Source of the DNA: Gp13-AA77 sp036521995
GTDB lineage: Bacteria; Acidobacteriota; Terriglobia; UBA7540
Direction: 5' to 3'
Assembly (NCBI GenBank): GCA_036521995.1
Contig: DATDGR010000229.1
Span: 1 to 23,837 of the forward strand
DNA: 23,837 nucleotides
Shown here: positions 1-7,625 of the stretch, in pieces
Numbering within the stretch: the first letter of the stretch is position 1
Layout: the number at the start of each line of letters is the position of its first letter
Notes under the pieces: generated by a model
The model's input: the letters and a program-made list of their open reading frames with translations, nothing else
Told to the model about the DNA's origin: nothing
The model's database searches: none
Translations under genes and position numbers: made by a program

Positions 1-1
1 G

Positions 2-1051
2 CACCAGCAGCGATTCACGCACGCGCGGCTGAACATCTTTCCCGATGGCGGCGTGGCCCGGCTGCGAATTCATGGTGAGCCCCGTCCGGACTGGCGCCGC
101 TTCGGCCCGGAGATCGATCTGGCCGCGGCCGAATGCGGTGCAACGATTATCAGCTCAAGCGACCGGCACTACGGCCATCCACAGAGCTTGATCATGCCGG
201 GGCCGGGCCGCGACATGAGCGACGGCTGGGAGACCCGCCGGCGCCGCGGTCCAGGTCATGACTGGGTGATGCTGCGCCTGGCGGCTGAAGGTGTAATCGA
301 ACGGGTCGAGGTTGATACGTCACACTTCAAGGGAAATTTCGCGGACGCCTGCTCACTCGAGGTGAGCCCGACCGGCGAGGAAGGGAGCTGGACCGAGGTG
401 CTCGCCAAGAGCAAGCTCCAGGCACACACGAAGCGCCTGTTTCGGCAGGAGCTGGAATCTGCGGCGGGCTCACCTGCGGCGCGTTTCGCTCGCTTCCACA
501 TTTATCCTGACGGCGGCGTGAGCCGGTTGCGATTGTTCGGCCGCATGACAGATCACGGACGCCTTCAGGCGAACCTGGCGGCCCTGAACGCCTCACCTTG
601 CAAGGAGGCGCGGGACGACTTCAACCGCTGTTGCGGATCATCCGCCTGGGCGATCAAGATGGAGGCCGGGCGTCCCTACGCGGATCTGGCTGCGCTCGAA
701 AGCGCCGCGGACGAGATCTGGAGTCAGTGTTCGCCCGAGGATTGGCTGGAGGCGTTTTCCGCGCATCCGCGGATCGGACAGAGCGCGGAGGGCCAGTGGT
801 CGCGCGAAGAACAGTCATGGGTGGCCGAAGCCAGGGCAGATGCCCTTCGTGAGCTGGAGAAGTTGAACCTTCGATACGCCAACAAATTTGGCTACATTTT
901 CATCGTTTGTGCCACCGGAAAATCGGCTGAGGAGATGCTTCGTCTCCTGCAGAAGCGCATTAAGAATGACCCCGAGACTGAACTTCGCAGCGCGGTGGAG
1001 GCACAACGCCGGATCACACGGCTGAGATTGAGAAAGCTGTTACGACCATGA
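2..1051 (+). CDS. Allantoicase / OHCU decarboxylase fusion, 5'-truncated
   Basis: The frame is open from base 2, so the N-terminal part lies outside the window; the GTG at 53 is internal. Up to about base 560 it is allantoicase. The repeat-type ending PDGGVxRLR occurs twice (bases 41-67 and 503-529), matching the two-repeat allantoicase fold that splits allantoate into ureidoglycolate and urea. From about 560 to the stop it is a complete OHCU decarboxylase domain, which forms (S)-allantoin from the urate oxidation product. It shows HPRIG at 764, EEQ shortly after, NKFGYIF near 880 and a C-terminal RRITRLRLRKLL; the His, Glu and Arg expected in this family are present. The two enzymes act at non-adjacent steps, with allantoinase between them. 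The stop overlaps the next start by 4 bp, so translation is probably coupled. Both domain calls are firm; full length cannot be judged. Confidence 0.93.
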   Translation, partial: HQQRFTHARLNIFPDGGVARLRIHGEPRPDWRRFGPEIDLAAAECGATIISSSDRHYGHPQSLIMPGPGRDMSDGWETRRRRGPGHDWVMLRLAAEGVIERVEVDTSHFKGNFADACSLEVSPTGEEGSWTEVLAKSKLQAHTKRLFRQELESAAGSPAARFARFHIYPDGGVSRLRLFGRMTDHGRLQANLAALNASPCKEARDDFNRCCGSSAWAIKMEAGRPYADLAALESAADEIWSQCSPEDWLEAFSAHPRIGQSAEGQWSREEQSWVAEARADALRELEKLNLRYANKFGYIFIVCATGKSAEEMLRLLQKRIKNDPETELRSAVEAQRRITRLRLRKLLRP

Positions 1052-1374
1052 GCCCCATCACGACCCATGTTCTCGACACAGCCTCCGGCAAACCGGCCTC
1101 TGGCGTCGCCGTGACCCTGGAATACCGAGGCTCACCGGGCGTTTGGCAGCCGCTTGCGGACGGGCGTACGGACGCTAACGGGCGCGTCCGCGATCTCCTC
1201 CCGGACGACTACCCTCTGAAGCCCGGCCTGTACGGTCTGCGCTTCGATACCTCGGCGCGGTCGATGTTTTTTCCCGAGGTCGTACTCCGGTTCCAAATCG
1301 ATGACGTGCGGCAGCACTATCACGTACCTTTGCTGCTCGGCCCGTTCAGCTTCACGACCTACCGAGGTAGCTGA
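1048..1374 (+). CDS. uraH: 5-hydroxyisourate hydrolase
   Basis: This 108-residue protein of the transthyretin-like family hydrolyses 5-hydroxyisourate, the urate oxidase product, to OHCU. The family signatures are all visible: THVLDTASGKPA at the N-terminus, a central R-containing strand, HYHVPLLLGPFSFTTYRGS at the C-terminus, and a length typical of bacterial members. The ATG sits in an ATGA overlap with the fusion gene upstream. No separate ribosome-binding site is evident, which points to coupling. Urate oxidase starts 4 bp downstream and the next enzyme in the pathway is encoded just upstream, so the three steps from urate to allantoin are consecutive genes. Confidence 0.96.
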   Translation: MSPITTHVLDTASGKPASGVAVTLEYRGSPGVWQPLADGRTDANGRVRDLLPDDYPLKPGLYGLRFDTSARSMFFPEVVLRFQIDDVRQHYHVPLLLGPFSFTTYRGS

Positions 1375-1378
1375 CCGA

Positions 1379-2236
1379 ATGTCCGCGATCCTGTGCGAAA
1401 ACCACTATGGCAAATCGCGGGTGCGGCTGGTGAAGGTGGAGCGCCACGGCTCGCGCCACGAAATGAGGGATCTAAGCCTCGACATTCAGTTCTGGGGCGA
1501 TTTCGCCGCCTCCTATGTCGAGGGTGACAACCGGCTGGTCCTGCCCACCGACACCATGAAGAATACTGTGTATGCCCTTGCGCGCCAGCAGCCGCTCGGC
1601 GAAATCGAGGAATTCGGCCAGCGCCTGGCCGCTCATTTTCTCAGCCGGAACGAGCAAGTTACGAGGGTTCGAATTGCGATTTCACAAAACAGTTGGGCGC
1701 GGATTCAAGTTGGGGGCCGGGATCATGACCACGCCTTTGTGCGCGCCGGTGAAGAGCGCCGCACCGCGGTGATCGAACAGGATCGCGCCGGCCGGCCGGC
1801 CGGATTGACGGTCAAGTCCGGTGTCGCTGACCTGGTGGTGTTGAAGACCGCCCACTCCGCGTTTGAAGGCTTCATTCGTGACGAGTACACCACCTTGAAG
1901 GAGACCCGGGATCGCTTGTTTGGCACAGCCGTAAAAGCCGAATGGACGTATTTGACAGTTGCGCGGGATTACCGGGTAATCTGGCGGTCGGTTCTGGATA
2001 CCATTCTCGAAGTTTTCGCCTGCCATGATAGTCTGGGCGTGCAACATACGCTATACGCCATCGGGCAAGCTGTGCTGGAGCGAGTTCCGGAAGTGGCTCG
2101 GATTGAGCTCTCTATGCCGAACCAGCACTGCCTTCTAGTTGATCTGGCGCCGTTGGGCCTCGACAATCCTAATAAGGTTTTCGTGCCCACGGACGAGCCG
2201 TACGGCCTCATTGAAGCGGTGTTGACGCGATCCTGA
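1379..2236 (+). CDS. Urate oxidase (uricase, cofactor-independent)
   Basis: This 285-residue protein oxidises urate to 5-hydroxyisourate. The ATG at 1379 is chosen because the reading frame upstream is overlap with uraH, the family usually begins just before an H/RYGK motif, and a GAGGT stretch lies about 11 nt upstream. The catalytic residues known from the Aspergillus enzyme can be placed: Lys in HYGKSRVR near the N-terminus, Thr in PTDTMKNT, and His in MPNQHCLLVDL near the C-terminus. Length and both T-fold halves look complete. It lies 4 bp after uraH and 15 bp before the guanine deaminase gene. Confidence 0.96.
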   Translation: MSAILCENHYGKSRVRLVKVERHGSRHEMRDLSLDIQFWGDFAASYVEGDNRLVLPTDTMKNTVYALARQQPLGEIEEFGQRLAAHFLSRNEQVTRVRIAISQNSWARIQVGGRDHDHAFVRAGEERRTAVIEQDRAGRPAGLTVKSGVADLVVLKTAHSAFEGFIRDEYTTLKETRDRLFGTAVKAEWTYLTVARDYRVIWRSVLDTILEVFACHDSLGVQHTLYAIGQAVLERVPEVARIELSMPNQHCLLVDLAPLGLDNPNKVFVPTDEPYGLIEAVLTRS

Positions 2237-2251
2237 AGCGCGGAGCCGTTG

Positions 2252-2719
2252 ATGCACGAAAAGTTCATGCGCGAGGCAATTGCCCTTTCACTCGAGAACG
2301 TCCGCAGCCTTTGGGGTGGCCCCTTCGGTGCCATCGTGGTCAAGGACGGGCAAATCCTGGCGCGGGGCGCCAATCGCGTGACGGCGAGCAACGACCCCAC
2401 CGCCCACGCTGAAGTGGTGGCGATTCGAGCCGCTTGCCAGGCCTTGGGCTCTTTCCAATTGAGCGGCTGCGAGGTCTACTCGTCCTGTGAGCCCTGCCCC
2501 ATGTGTCTGAGCGCGATGTATTGGGCTAGAATCCGAGGCTACTATTACGGGAACACGCGGCTCGAGGCCGCCCAGATCGGTTTCGACGACGCCCTCATTT
2601 ACCGTGAGATCGCCAAGCCTCCCGAAGAGAGGCTCATCCCCAGTTTGCGCCTACTTGCAGAGGAAGCGGCGGAGGTTTTCGCCGAATGGGTGCGCTCCGC
2701 GTCCAAGGTGCCGTACTAA
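2252..2719 (+). CDS. guaD: Guanine deaminase (CDA fold)
   Basis: This 155-residue zinc deaminase resembles Bacillus GuaD along its whole length. It has GGPFGAI near residue 22, TAHAEV with the zinc His and catalytic Glu, CEPCPMCL with two zinc cysteines, YWAR, and the GFDDALIYREI and PPEERxIP segments that set guanine deaminases apart from tRNA adenosine deaminases. It converts guanine to xanthine. The ATG at 2252 has GGAG 6 nt upstream; a TTG three bases earlier is less likely. The stop overlaps the next possible start as TAATG. Xanthine dehydrogenase, needed to feed urate oxidase, is not in this window. A general nucleobase deaminase is the main alternative. Confidence 0.92.
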   Translation: MHEKFMREAIALSLENVRSLWGGPFGAIVVKDGQILARGANRVTASNDPTAHAEVVAIRAACQALGSFQLSGCEVYSSCEPCPMCLSAMYWARIRGYYYGNTRLEAAQIGFDDALIYREIAKPPEERLIPSLRLLAEEAAEVFAEWVRSASKVPY

Positions 2720-3765
2720 TGGGGCCAGGGCGGGTACTTCCAGCGAAACAGTTCTTCACGAAAAAAGTGGTGGGCCGGCGGGCAGCCTTAGCGACCATGA
2801 GCGTCGCGACTCTTGGAGTCATAGGGGACCAACTGATGCCCGTCAAAGCAAGACCATCGAGTGACGATTCACGCTACAAGGCCCTGGCGCGATTCAGCGC
2901 GGAGTCACGCTGGCGCCTGCTGGATTTGATCACCCAAGCCGGCTTCAGCGGACAGATCCCGGTTGCGGAGATCAAGCGTCTCATGGCCGCCGAAGGCAGG
3001 AAGATTGAGGCGCTGATGACGGACCTCCTTCCGCTGGCACGGACCTATGCCCGCCCCCCAATTTCGAATTACCGCGTAGGCGCGGTGGCGCTCGGAGCGA
3101 GCGGGAGCCTCTATCTTGGCGCCAACCTCGAGATTCAGGGGCAAGCTATCGGCTTCTCAGTGCACGCTGAGCAGGCTTCCCTCTCGAGCGCCTACATGCA
3201 CAGCGAGCCGGGCGTTGCTTCGATCGCCGTAACCGCGGCCCCGTGCGGGCACTGCCGGCAATTCATGAAGGAGCTTTCTCCGGACGGTGACATTCGGGTG
3301 CTCATGGGCGCGACTCCGCCCGCTACCCTCACTTCACTTTTGCCGATGGCTTTTGGCCCCAAAGACCTCGGGCTTGATCGCGGGGCTTTTCCCATCCGCG
3401 AAATCGATCTGAGGGTCGCAGCAGGTGCATCCGATGACCTGACCGGCGCGGCGCTAGCGGCGGCCAGGAGGTCGTGGGCGCCTTACTCGAAGGCCCATTC
3501 GGGAATTGCGATCGGGACCAGGCGGGGCGGCATTTACAAAGGCTCCTATATTGAAAACGCAGCTTTCAACCCGAGCCTGCCTCCGTTGGAGACAGCCCTG
3601 GTGGCTCTGGTGCTGGCGGGAGAAGAGAGTGGCGACATTTCCAAGGCTGTTCTGGTGGAAGTGACGGGCGCTTCCATTACCCAAAAAAGCGTCACGGAAA
3701 TCGTATTGAGCGCACTGGTTCCGTCCGCAAAGCTGCAGGTTGTCACCGCGACTCTTGGGGCCTAA
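2719..3765 (+). CDS. cdd: Cytidine deaminase (dimeric, two-domain) with Tat-like leader
   Basis: The protein resembles E. coli Cdd: a helical N-terminal segment, a catalytic domain and a degenerate second core domain. Zinc and catalytic residues are visible in VHAEQ (about residues 148-152) and APCGHCRQF (about 175-183). FGPKDLGL and the second-domain SYIENAAFNPSLPPLE also match. It deaminates cytidine and deoxycytidine to the uridines, feeding the pyrimidine branch. Starting at 2719 (TAATG overlap with guaD) gives 348 residues with an N-terminal KKVVGRRAALATMSV stretch, like a twin-arginine signal, ending near PVKA. An alternative ATG at 2836 has GGGGA 7 nt upstream and gives 309 residues, closer to the usual 294-residue cytoplasmic enzyme. 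The function is firm; the start is undecided. Confidence 0.9.
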   Translation: MGPGRVLPAKQFFTKKVVGRRAALATMSVATLGVIGDQLMPVKARPSSDDSRYKALARFSAESRWRLLDLITQAGFSGQIPVAEIKRLMAAEGRKIEALMTDLLPLARTYARPPISNYRVGAVALGASGSLYLGANLEIQGQAIGFSVHAEQASLSSAYMHSEPGVASIAVTAAPCGHCRQFMKELSPDGDIRVLMGATPPATLTSLLPMAFGPKDLGLDRGAFPIREIDLRVAAGASDDLTGAALAAARRSWAPYSKAHSGIAIGTRRGGIYKGSYIENAAFNPSLPPLETALVALVLAGEESGDISKAVLVEVTGASITQKSVTEIVLSALVPSAKLQVVTATLGA

Positions 3766-3819
3766 CTGACGGTCGGCAGGTCTGCGGTCAGGGAGTCGGA
3801 ATCGAGGAGGGTCGTCAAA

Positions 3820-4692
3820 GTGCCACATAAGGTGCGTTGCGGGCTGATTCAGGCTGGATGTCAGTTCTCAGCCGAGGAAATGTCGCTGTCCGCGATCAGG
3901 AAGGCGATGGTGGCAAAGCATCTGCGTCTAATCGAACAGGCGGCCAAAAAAAGGGTGCAGATTCTGTGCCTGCAAGAGCTCTTCTACGGTCCCTATTTCT
4001 GCGCGGAGCAGAAGACGCGCTGGTACGAGCTGACCGAAAAAGTGCCTGAGGGCCCTGCCGTACAACTCATGGCCAGGCTCGCCAAGAAACATCGCATGGT
4101 GATCGTGGTCCCGGTTTACGAAGAAGAGATCACGGGGCTCTACTTCAACACCGCCGCTGTGATCGACGCTGACGGACGATACCTTGGGAAGTATCGCAAG
4201 CATCACATCCCGCACTGCTACCCAGGTTTCTGGGAGAAGTTCTATTTCACGCCGGGCAATCTGGGTTACCCGGTATTCGAGACTCGCTACGCCAAGGTCG
4301 GAGTCTACATCTGTTACGACAGGCATTTTCCGGAGGGCGCGCGCGCGCTCGGGCTCAGCGGAGCCGAGATCGTTTTCAATCCTTCGGCCACGGTGGCAGG
4401 TTTGTCGGAGTACCTATGGAAACTCGAGCAGCCCGCACACGCGGTCGCCAATGGTTACTTTGTAGGGGCCGTCAATCGTGTGGGGCACGAGCAGCCCTGG
4501 GACATCGGCGAGTTCTACGGCCAGAGCTACTTCTGCGATCCGAGGGGCCAGATCGTCGCCCAGGCAAGCCGCGACCGGGATGAGCTCCTGGTGGCTGAGC
4601 TCGATCTCGACCTGATTCAGGAGGTCCGTTCCACCTGGCAGTTCTTCCGCGACCGCCGTCCCGACACCTACAAGGCTCTGGTTCAAGTCTGA
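3820..4692 (+). CDS. Beta-ureidopropionase-type carbon-nitrogen hydrolase
   Basis: This nitrilase-superfamily amidohydrolase has 290 residues. The Glu-Lys-Cys triad is visible: E53 in LQELFYGPYF, K127 in KYRKHHIP and C165 in YICYDRHFPEG. FNPSATV and the C-terminal RDRRPDTY also fit. The close families are beta-ureidopropionase and N-carbamoylputrescine amidase. Its position between pyrimidine genes favours hydrolysis of N-carbamoyl-beta-alanine, the last step of reductive uracil breakdown. The GTG start is supported by a strong GAGGAGG at 3804-3810, spaced 9 nt. It follows cdd by 54 bp, so it may be partly independently translated. Substrate assignment rests on context. Confidence 0.88.
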   Translation: MPHKVRCGLIQAGCQFSAEEMSLSAIRKAMVAKHLRLIEQAAKKRVQILCLQELFYGPYFCAEQKTRWYELTEKVPEGPAVQLMARLAKKHRMVIVVPVYEEEITGLYFNTAAVIDADGRYLGKYRKHHIPHCYPGFWEKFYFTPGNLGYPVFETRYAKVGVYICYDRHFPEGARALGLSGAEIVFNPSATVAGLSEYLWKLEQPAHAVANGYFVGAVNRVGHEQPWDIGEFYGQSYFCDPRGQIVAQASRDRDELLVAELDLDLIQEVRSTWQFFRDRRPDTYKALVQV

Positions 4693-4816
4693 GAGGGAGT
4701 GAGGCTGTCGAGATTGCAGTCTGCGGCACCTGGCCTGATTAGGCCTGGTTCCCCGTCCCCAACGAGGCTCGAGCGAGCCCTACCCTAGCTCTACGGCTTA
4801 CCGGGAGACGATAACC

Positions 4817-6253
4817 CTGGGCGACCCACAAACCATAGCGACCTCCAATCACGGCGCCGTCGCTCCCGGCGAAAGCTGGCTGTGGAACAAAGATCTGGCG
4901 GCCGTTCCGCCTAAATACCGCACCTGGGGCACCTATAATTACTCCGCCCTCTGGATCGCGATGAGCGTAAACATTCCCACCTACCTTCTGGCCAGCGGCA
5001 TGATCGCCGGAGGCATGAACTGGAAGCAAGCCATTTTCACGGTGTTTTTCGGCAACGTCCTGGTTCTCATTCCTATGTTGTTGATCGCTCACGCCGGCGC
5101 CCGCTACGGCATCCCTTTTCCGGTATTTGCCCGGTCAGCATTTGGCGTTCTCGGATCGAACGTGGCCGCCATGCTGCGGGCGCTGGTTGCCTGCGGCTGG
5201 TTTGGCATCCAGACTTGGATCGGCGGGGAAGCCATCAACACCATGATCGGCGCGCTCGAGCCCGGCTGGAAGCACTTCGCCGCGGGATTGCCCGTGTGCT
5301 TCATCTTCTTTTGGGTGGTCAACACGCTGGTCGTGCTGCGTGGCATCAGCACGGTGCGATTCCTGCAAGGCGTGAGCGCTCCTTTTCTGCTGCTGATCGG
5401 CCTGGCTCTGCTGCTGTGGGCGAGGGCGAAAGCGGGCGGCTTCGGTCCCATGCTCTCGACGCCGTCGAAGTTCCGCAGCTTTGGCGAGTTCTTCCACTTC
5501 TTCATTCCATCTCTCACGGGTGTGGTCGGGTTCTGGGCCACGGTAGCGCTGAACATTCCTGACTTTACGCGCTTCGCCAAGAGCCAGCGGGCGCAGATCA
5601 TGGGTCAGGCTCTCGGCCTACCCACGACGATGACCTTTTACTCATTCGTGGGAGTCGGGGTCACCTCGGCCACCGTGATCATCTTTGGTCAGGTCATCTG
5701 GGATCCTGTGGTGGTGCTGAGCAAGCTGGGAAATCCAGTGGCGGTGGTCGTCGCCATGATGGCGTTGCTGATGGCCACGCTCAACGTCAACGTGGCGGCC
5801 AACGTGGTCTCACCCGCCAACGATTTCTCGAATCTCTATCCGCGCCGAATCAGCTTCCGGACGGGCGGACTCATCACCTGCGTCCTCGGTCTCCTGATGC
5901 AGCCCTGGAAGCTGCTCGCCAGTTACGGCAATTTCATTTTCGGCTGGCTGGTCGGCTATTCCGGATTTCTAGGTCCCATTGCCGGCGTGCTGGTGGCAGA
6001 CTATTTCGTGGTGCGCCGAAAGATCATTCAAGTGGACCACCTGTACCGTCGCGGCGGAATCTACGAATTCACAGGAGGATTCAACCTGAGGGCACTCGCC
6101 GCGCTGGCTGCCGGGATCGTGGTGGCGCTGGTGGGTCTGGTGGTCCCGCAGCTTCGGGTCCTATATGACTACGCCTGGTTTGCAGGCTTTGGCGTTTCGT
6201 TTCTGGCTCACTGCGGTCTGGGTCACTCCTGGTCCCAGAGCGAGGGAGTGTAG
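4817..6253 (+). CDS. NCS1 nucleobase/hydantoin permease; start codon unclear
   Basis: This is a membrane symporter of the nucleobase:cation symporter-1 family with about 12 hydrophobic segments. GWFGIQTW near bases 5195-5220 matches the Trp/Gln pair that contacts substrate in the hydantoin transporter Mhp1, and SPANDFSNLYPRRIS is the usual late motif. The first in-frame ATG is 4961, but typical NCS1 N-terminal sequence is readable upstream of it (WLWNKDLAAVPPK then RTWGTYNYSALW, bases 4877-4957). The frame is open back to 4739 with no ATG, GTG or TTG. CTG at 4817 has GGGAG 9 nt upstream and is used here as a best guess. The 3' end overlaps the convergent preA by 31 bp. Substrates are probably uracil, hydantoins or allantoin, inferred from neighbours. 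Confidence 0.85.
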   Translation: MGDPQTIATSNHGAVAPGESWLWNKDLAAVPPKYRTWGTYNYSALWIAMSVNIPTYLLASGMIAGGMNWKQAIFTVFFGNVLVLIPMLLIAHAGARYGIPFPVFARSAFGVLGSNVAAMLRALVACGWFGIQTWIGGEAINTMIGALEPGWKHFAAGLPVCFIFFWVVNTLVVLRGISTVRFLQGVSAPFLLLIGLALLLWARAKAGGFGPMLSTPSKFRSFGEFFHFFIPSLTGVVGFWATVALNIPDFTRFAKSQRAQIMGQALGLPTTMTFYSFVGVGVTSATVIIFGQVIWDPVVVLSKLGNPVAVVVAMMALLMATLNVNVAANVVSPANDFSNLYPRRISFRTGGLITCVLGLLMQPWKLLASYGNFIFGWLVGYSGFLGPIAGVLVADYFVVRRKIIQVDHLYRRGGIYEFTGGFNLRALAALAAGIVVALVGLVVPQLRVLYDYAWFAGFGVSFLAHCGLGHSWSQSEGV

Positions 6254-7518
6254 GCCACGCCCGCCTCCTGGCGCTGTTTGCGCGTGCGGTCCTTCCAAGA
6301 CATCTGCGGCTGTCCTGTTTCGACCTCCTTCATGGTGATGCAGCCGTGGACCGGGCAAACCAGGGCGCAGAGGTTGCAACCCACACATTCGTCTTCGATG
6401 ATGCGCGGAACCCGCCTGCCGTTTCCATCCGCCGGGTGTTCTGCGATGCACTGGTGGGCGCCGTCCTCGCAAGCGACGTAGCAAAGATGGCAACCGATGC
6501 ACAGGTCCGGATTGATGTCAGCCACGACCTTGTAGTTCAGGTCCAGATCGCCCCAATCCGCCACGTTAGCCAGCGATCGGCCTTTCAGGTCATCCAGGCT
6601 CGCGAATCCCTTCGAATCGAGATAGTTTCCCAGGCCATCCGCCAGGTCTTCCACGATGCGGAATCCATAGTGCATCACGGCCGTGCAGACTTGAAGCGAA
6701 GTCGACCCCAAAGCCACGAATTCGGCCGCGTCGGACCAGGTGGCGATGCCTCCGATGCCGCTGATCGGGATCTCTACGCGCTTCGCACAGGCCGCCACCA
6801 TATTCAGAGCGATCGGCTTGACCGCGGGACCACAGTAGCCGCCGTGCGATCCCTTTCCGCGCACGGTGGGGCGCGGCGCGAAGGTGTCGAGATCGACGCT
6901 CATCAGGCTGTTGATGGTGTTGATCAGCGAAATGCCATCGGCTCCGCCTTGTTCTGCAGCGGCCGCGATGCGGGTCACGTCCGTAATGTTGGGGGTGAGC
7001 TTCACGATGACGGGAGTGCGCGCCGCTTCCTTTACCCATTCCGTGATCATGGTGGTGTATTCGGAAACCTGGCCCACGGCCGAGCCCATGCCGCGCTCGC
7101 TCATCCCGTGCGGGCAACCGAAGTTCAATTCCAGACCGTCGCAGCCAGTGTCCTCCGTGCGCTTCACGATCTCGTGCCAGGCGTCGCGCCGCGATTCCAC
7201 CATCAGCGATGCAATCACCGCTTGATTCGGATAGCGTTTCTTGACGTCGCCCATTTCGCGCAGATTGTCCTCGATGGAGCGATCGCTGATGAGCTCGATG
7301 TTGTTAAAGCCCATCAGCTTCTGCGGCCCCAGGTCGATACCTCCGTAGCGTGAAGTAGTGTTTATGATGGGGTCGCCGATGGTCTTCCAGACGGCGCCGC
7401 CCCAGCCCGCGTCAAAGGCGCGCATCACCTGGCCGGCCGTGTTCGCGGGCGGACCGGAGGCCAGCCAGAAGGGATTGGGACTCCGAATTCCGGCGAAGTT
7501 GATGCTGAGATCTGGCAT
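6223..7518 (-). CDS. preA: Dihydropyrimidine dehydrogenase subunit PreA
   Basis: This 431-residue flavin and iron-sulfur subunit reduces uracil and thymine to the 5,6-dihydro forms together with PreT. The dihydroorotate-dehydrogenase-like barrel shows NPFWLASGPPANT, ELNFGCPHGMSERGMG (residues 130-145), KLTPNITD, and ISGIGGIATWSDAAEF. The C-terminal ferredoxin domain has two CxxCxxCxxxC clusters, at Cys340/343/346/350 and Cys378/381/384/388. The ATG at 7518 begins MPDLSINFAG, as in family members; sequence upstream in frame is intergenic. It lies 100 bp downstream of preT with two palindromes in between. The position of the cysteine in mammalian dihydropyrimidine dehydrogenase appears to be Val (GSAVGQ), which I recall is also so in E. 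coli PreA. Confidence 0.95.
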   Translation of the reverse strand: MPDLSINFAGIRSPNPFWLASGPPANTAGQVMRAFDAGWGGAVWKTIGDPIINTTSRYGGIDLGPQKLMGFNNIELISDRSIEDNLREMGDVKKRYPNQAVIASLMVESRRDAWHEIVKRTEDTGCDGLELNFGCPHGMSERGMGSAVGQVSEYTTMITEWVKEAARTPVIVKLTPNITDVTRIAAAAEQGGADGISLINTINSLMSVDLDTFAPRPTVRGKGSHGGYCGPAVKPIALNMVAACAKRVEIPISGIGGIATWSDAAEFVALGSTSLQVCTAVMHYGFRIVEDLADGLGNYLDSKGFASLDDLKGRSLANVADWGDLDLNYKVVADINPDLCIGCHLCYVACEDGAHQCIAEHPADGNGRRVPRIIEDECVGCNLCALVCPVHGCITMKEVETGQPQMSWKDRTRKQRQEAGVAYTPSLWDQE

Positions 7519-7538
7519 GTGAACACCCTCGATTCGCA

Positions 7539-7561
7539 CGGGTAGGGCTTGCCGTACCCTG
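7539..7561. repeat. REP-like palindrome, copy A
   Basis: The arms CGGGTAGGGC and GCCGTACCCTG surround TT and pair imperfectly. This is a degenerate copy of the palindrome at 7604-7625, in the preT-preA spacer 21 bp upstream of the preA start. Confidence 0.6.
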
Positions 7562-7603
7562 CCGATTTGCGCTGTGCCGGCGGATCTCGGGCCATTGCCC
7601 AAA

Positions 7604-7625
7604 CGGGTAGGGCAAGCCCTACCCG
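7604..7625. repeat. REP-like palindrome, copy B, containing the preT stop codon
   Basis: CGGGTAGGGC, AA, then the exact reverse complement of the arm gives a perfect 10-bp stem. The preT stop codon (7619-7621, reverse strand) and its last codons lie inside the element. A fragment sharing AGCCCTACCC is at about 4775-4786 upstream of the permease. Confidence 0.75.

Noticed and set aside
6346..7353. Forward 335-codon open frame antisense to preA
   Set aside because: The composition is rich in Arg, His and Ala with no domain; preA on the reverse strand is unambiguous.
7539..7625. Rho-independent terminator between preT and preA
   Set aside because: The palindromes can form hairpins but neither is followed by a T-tract on the coding strand, and they are better explained as REP-like repeats.
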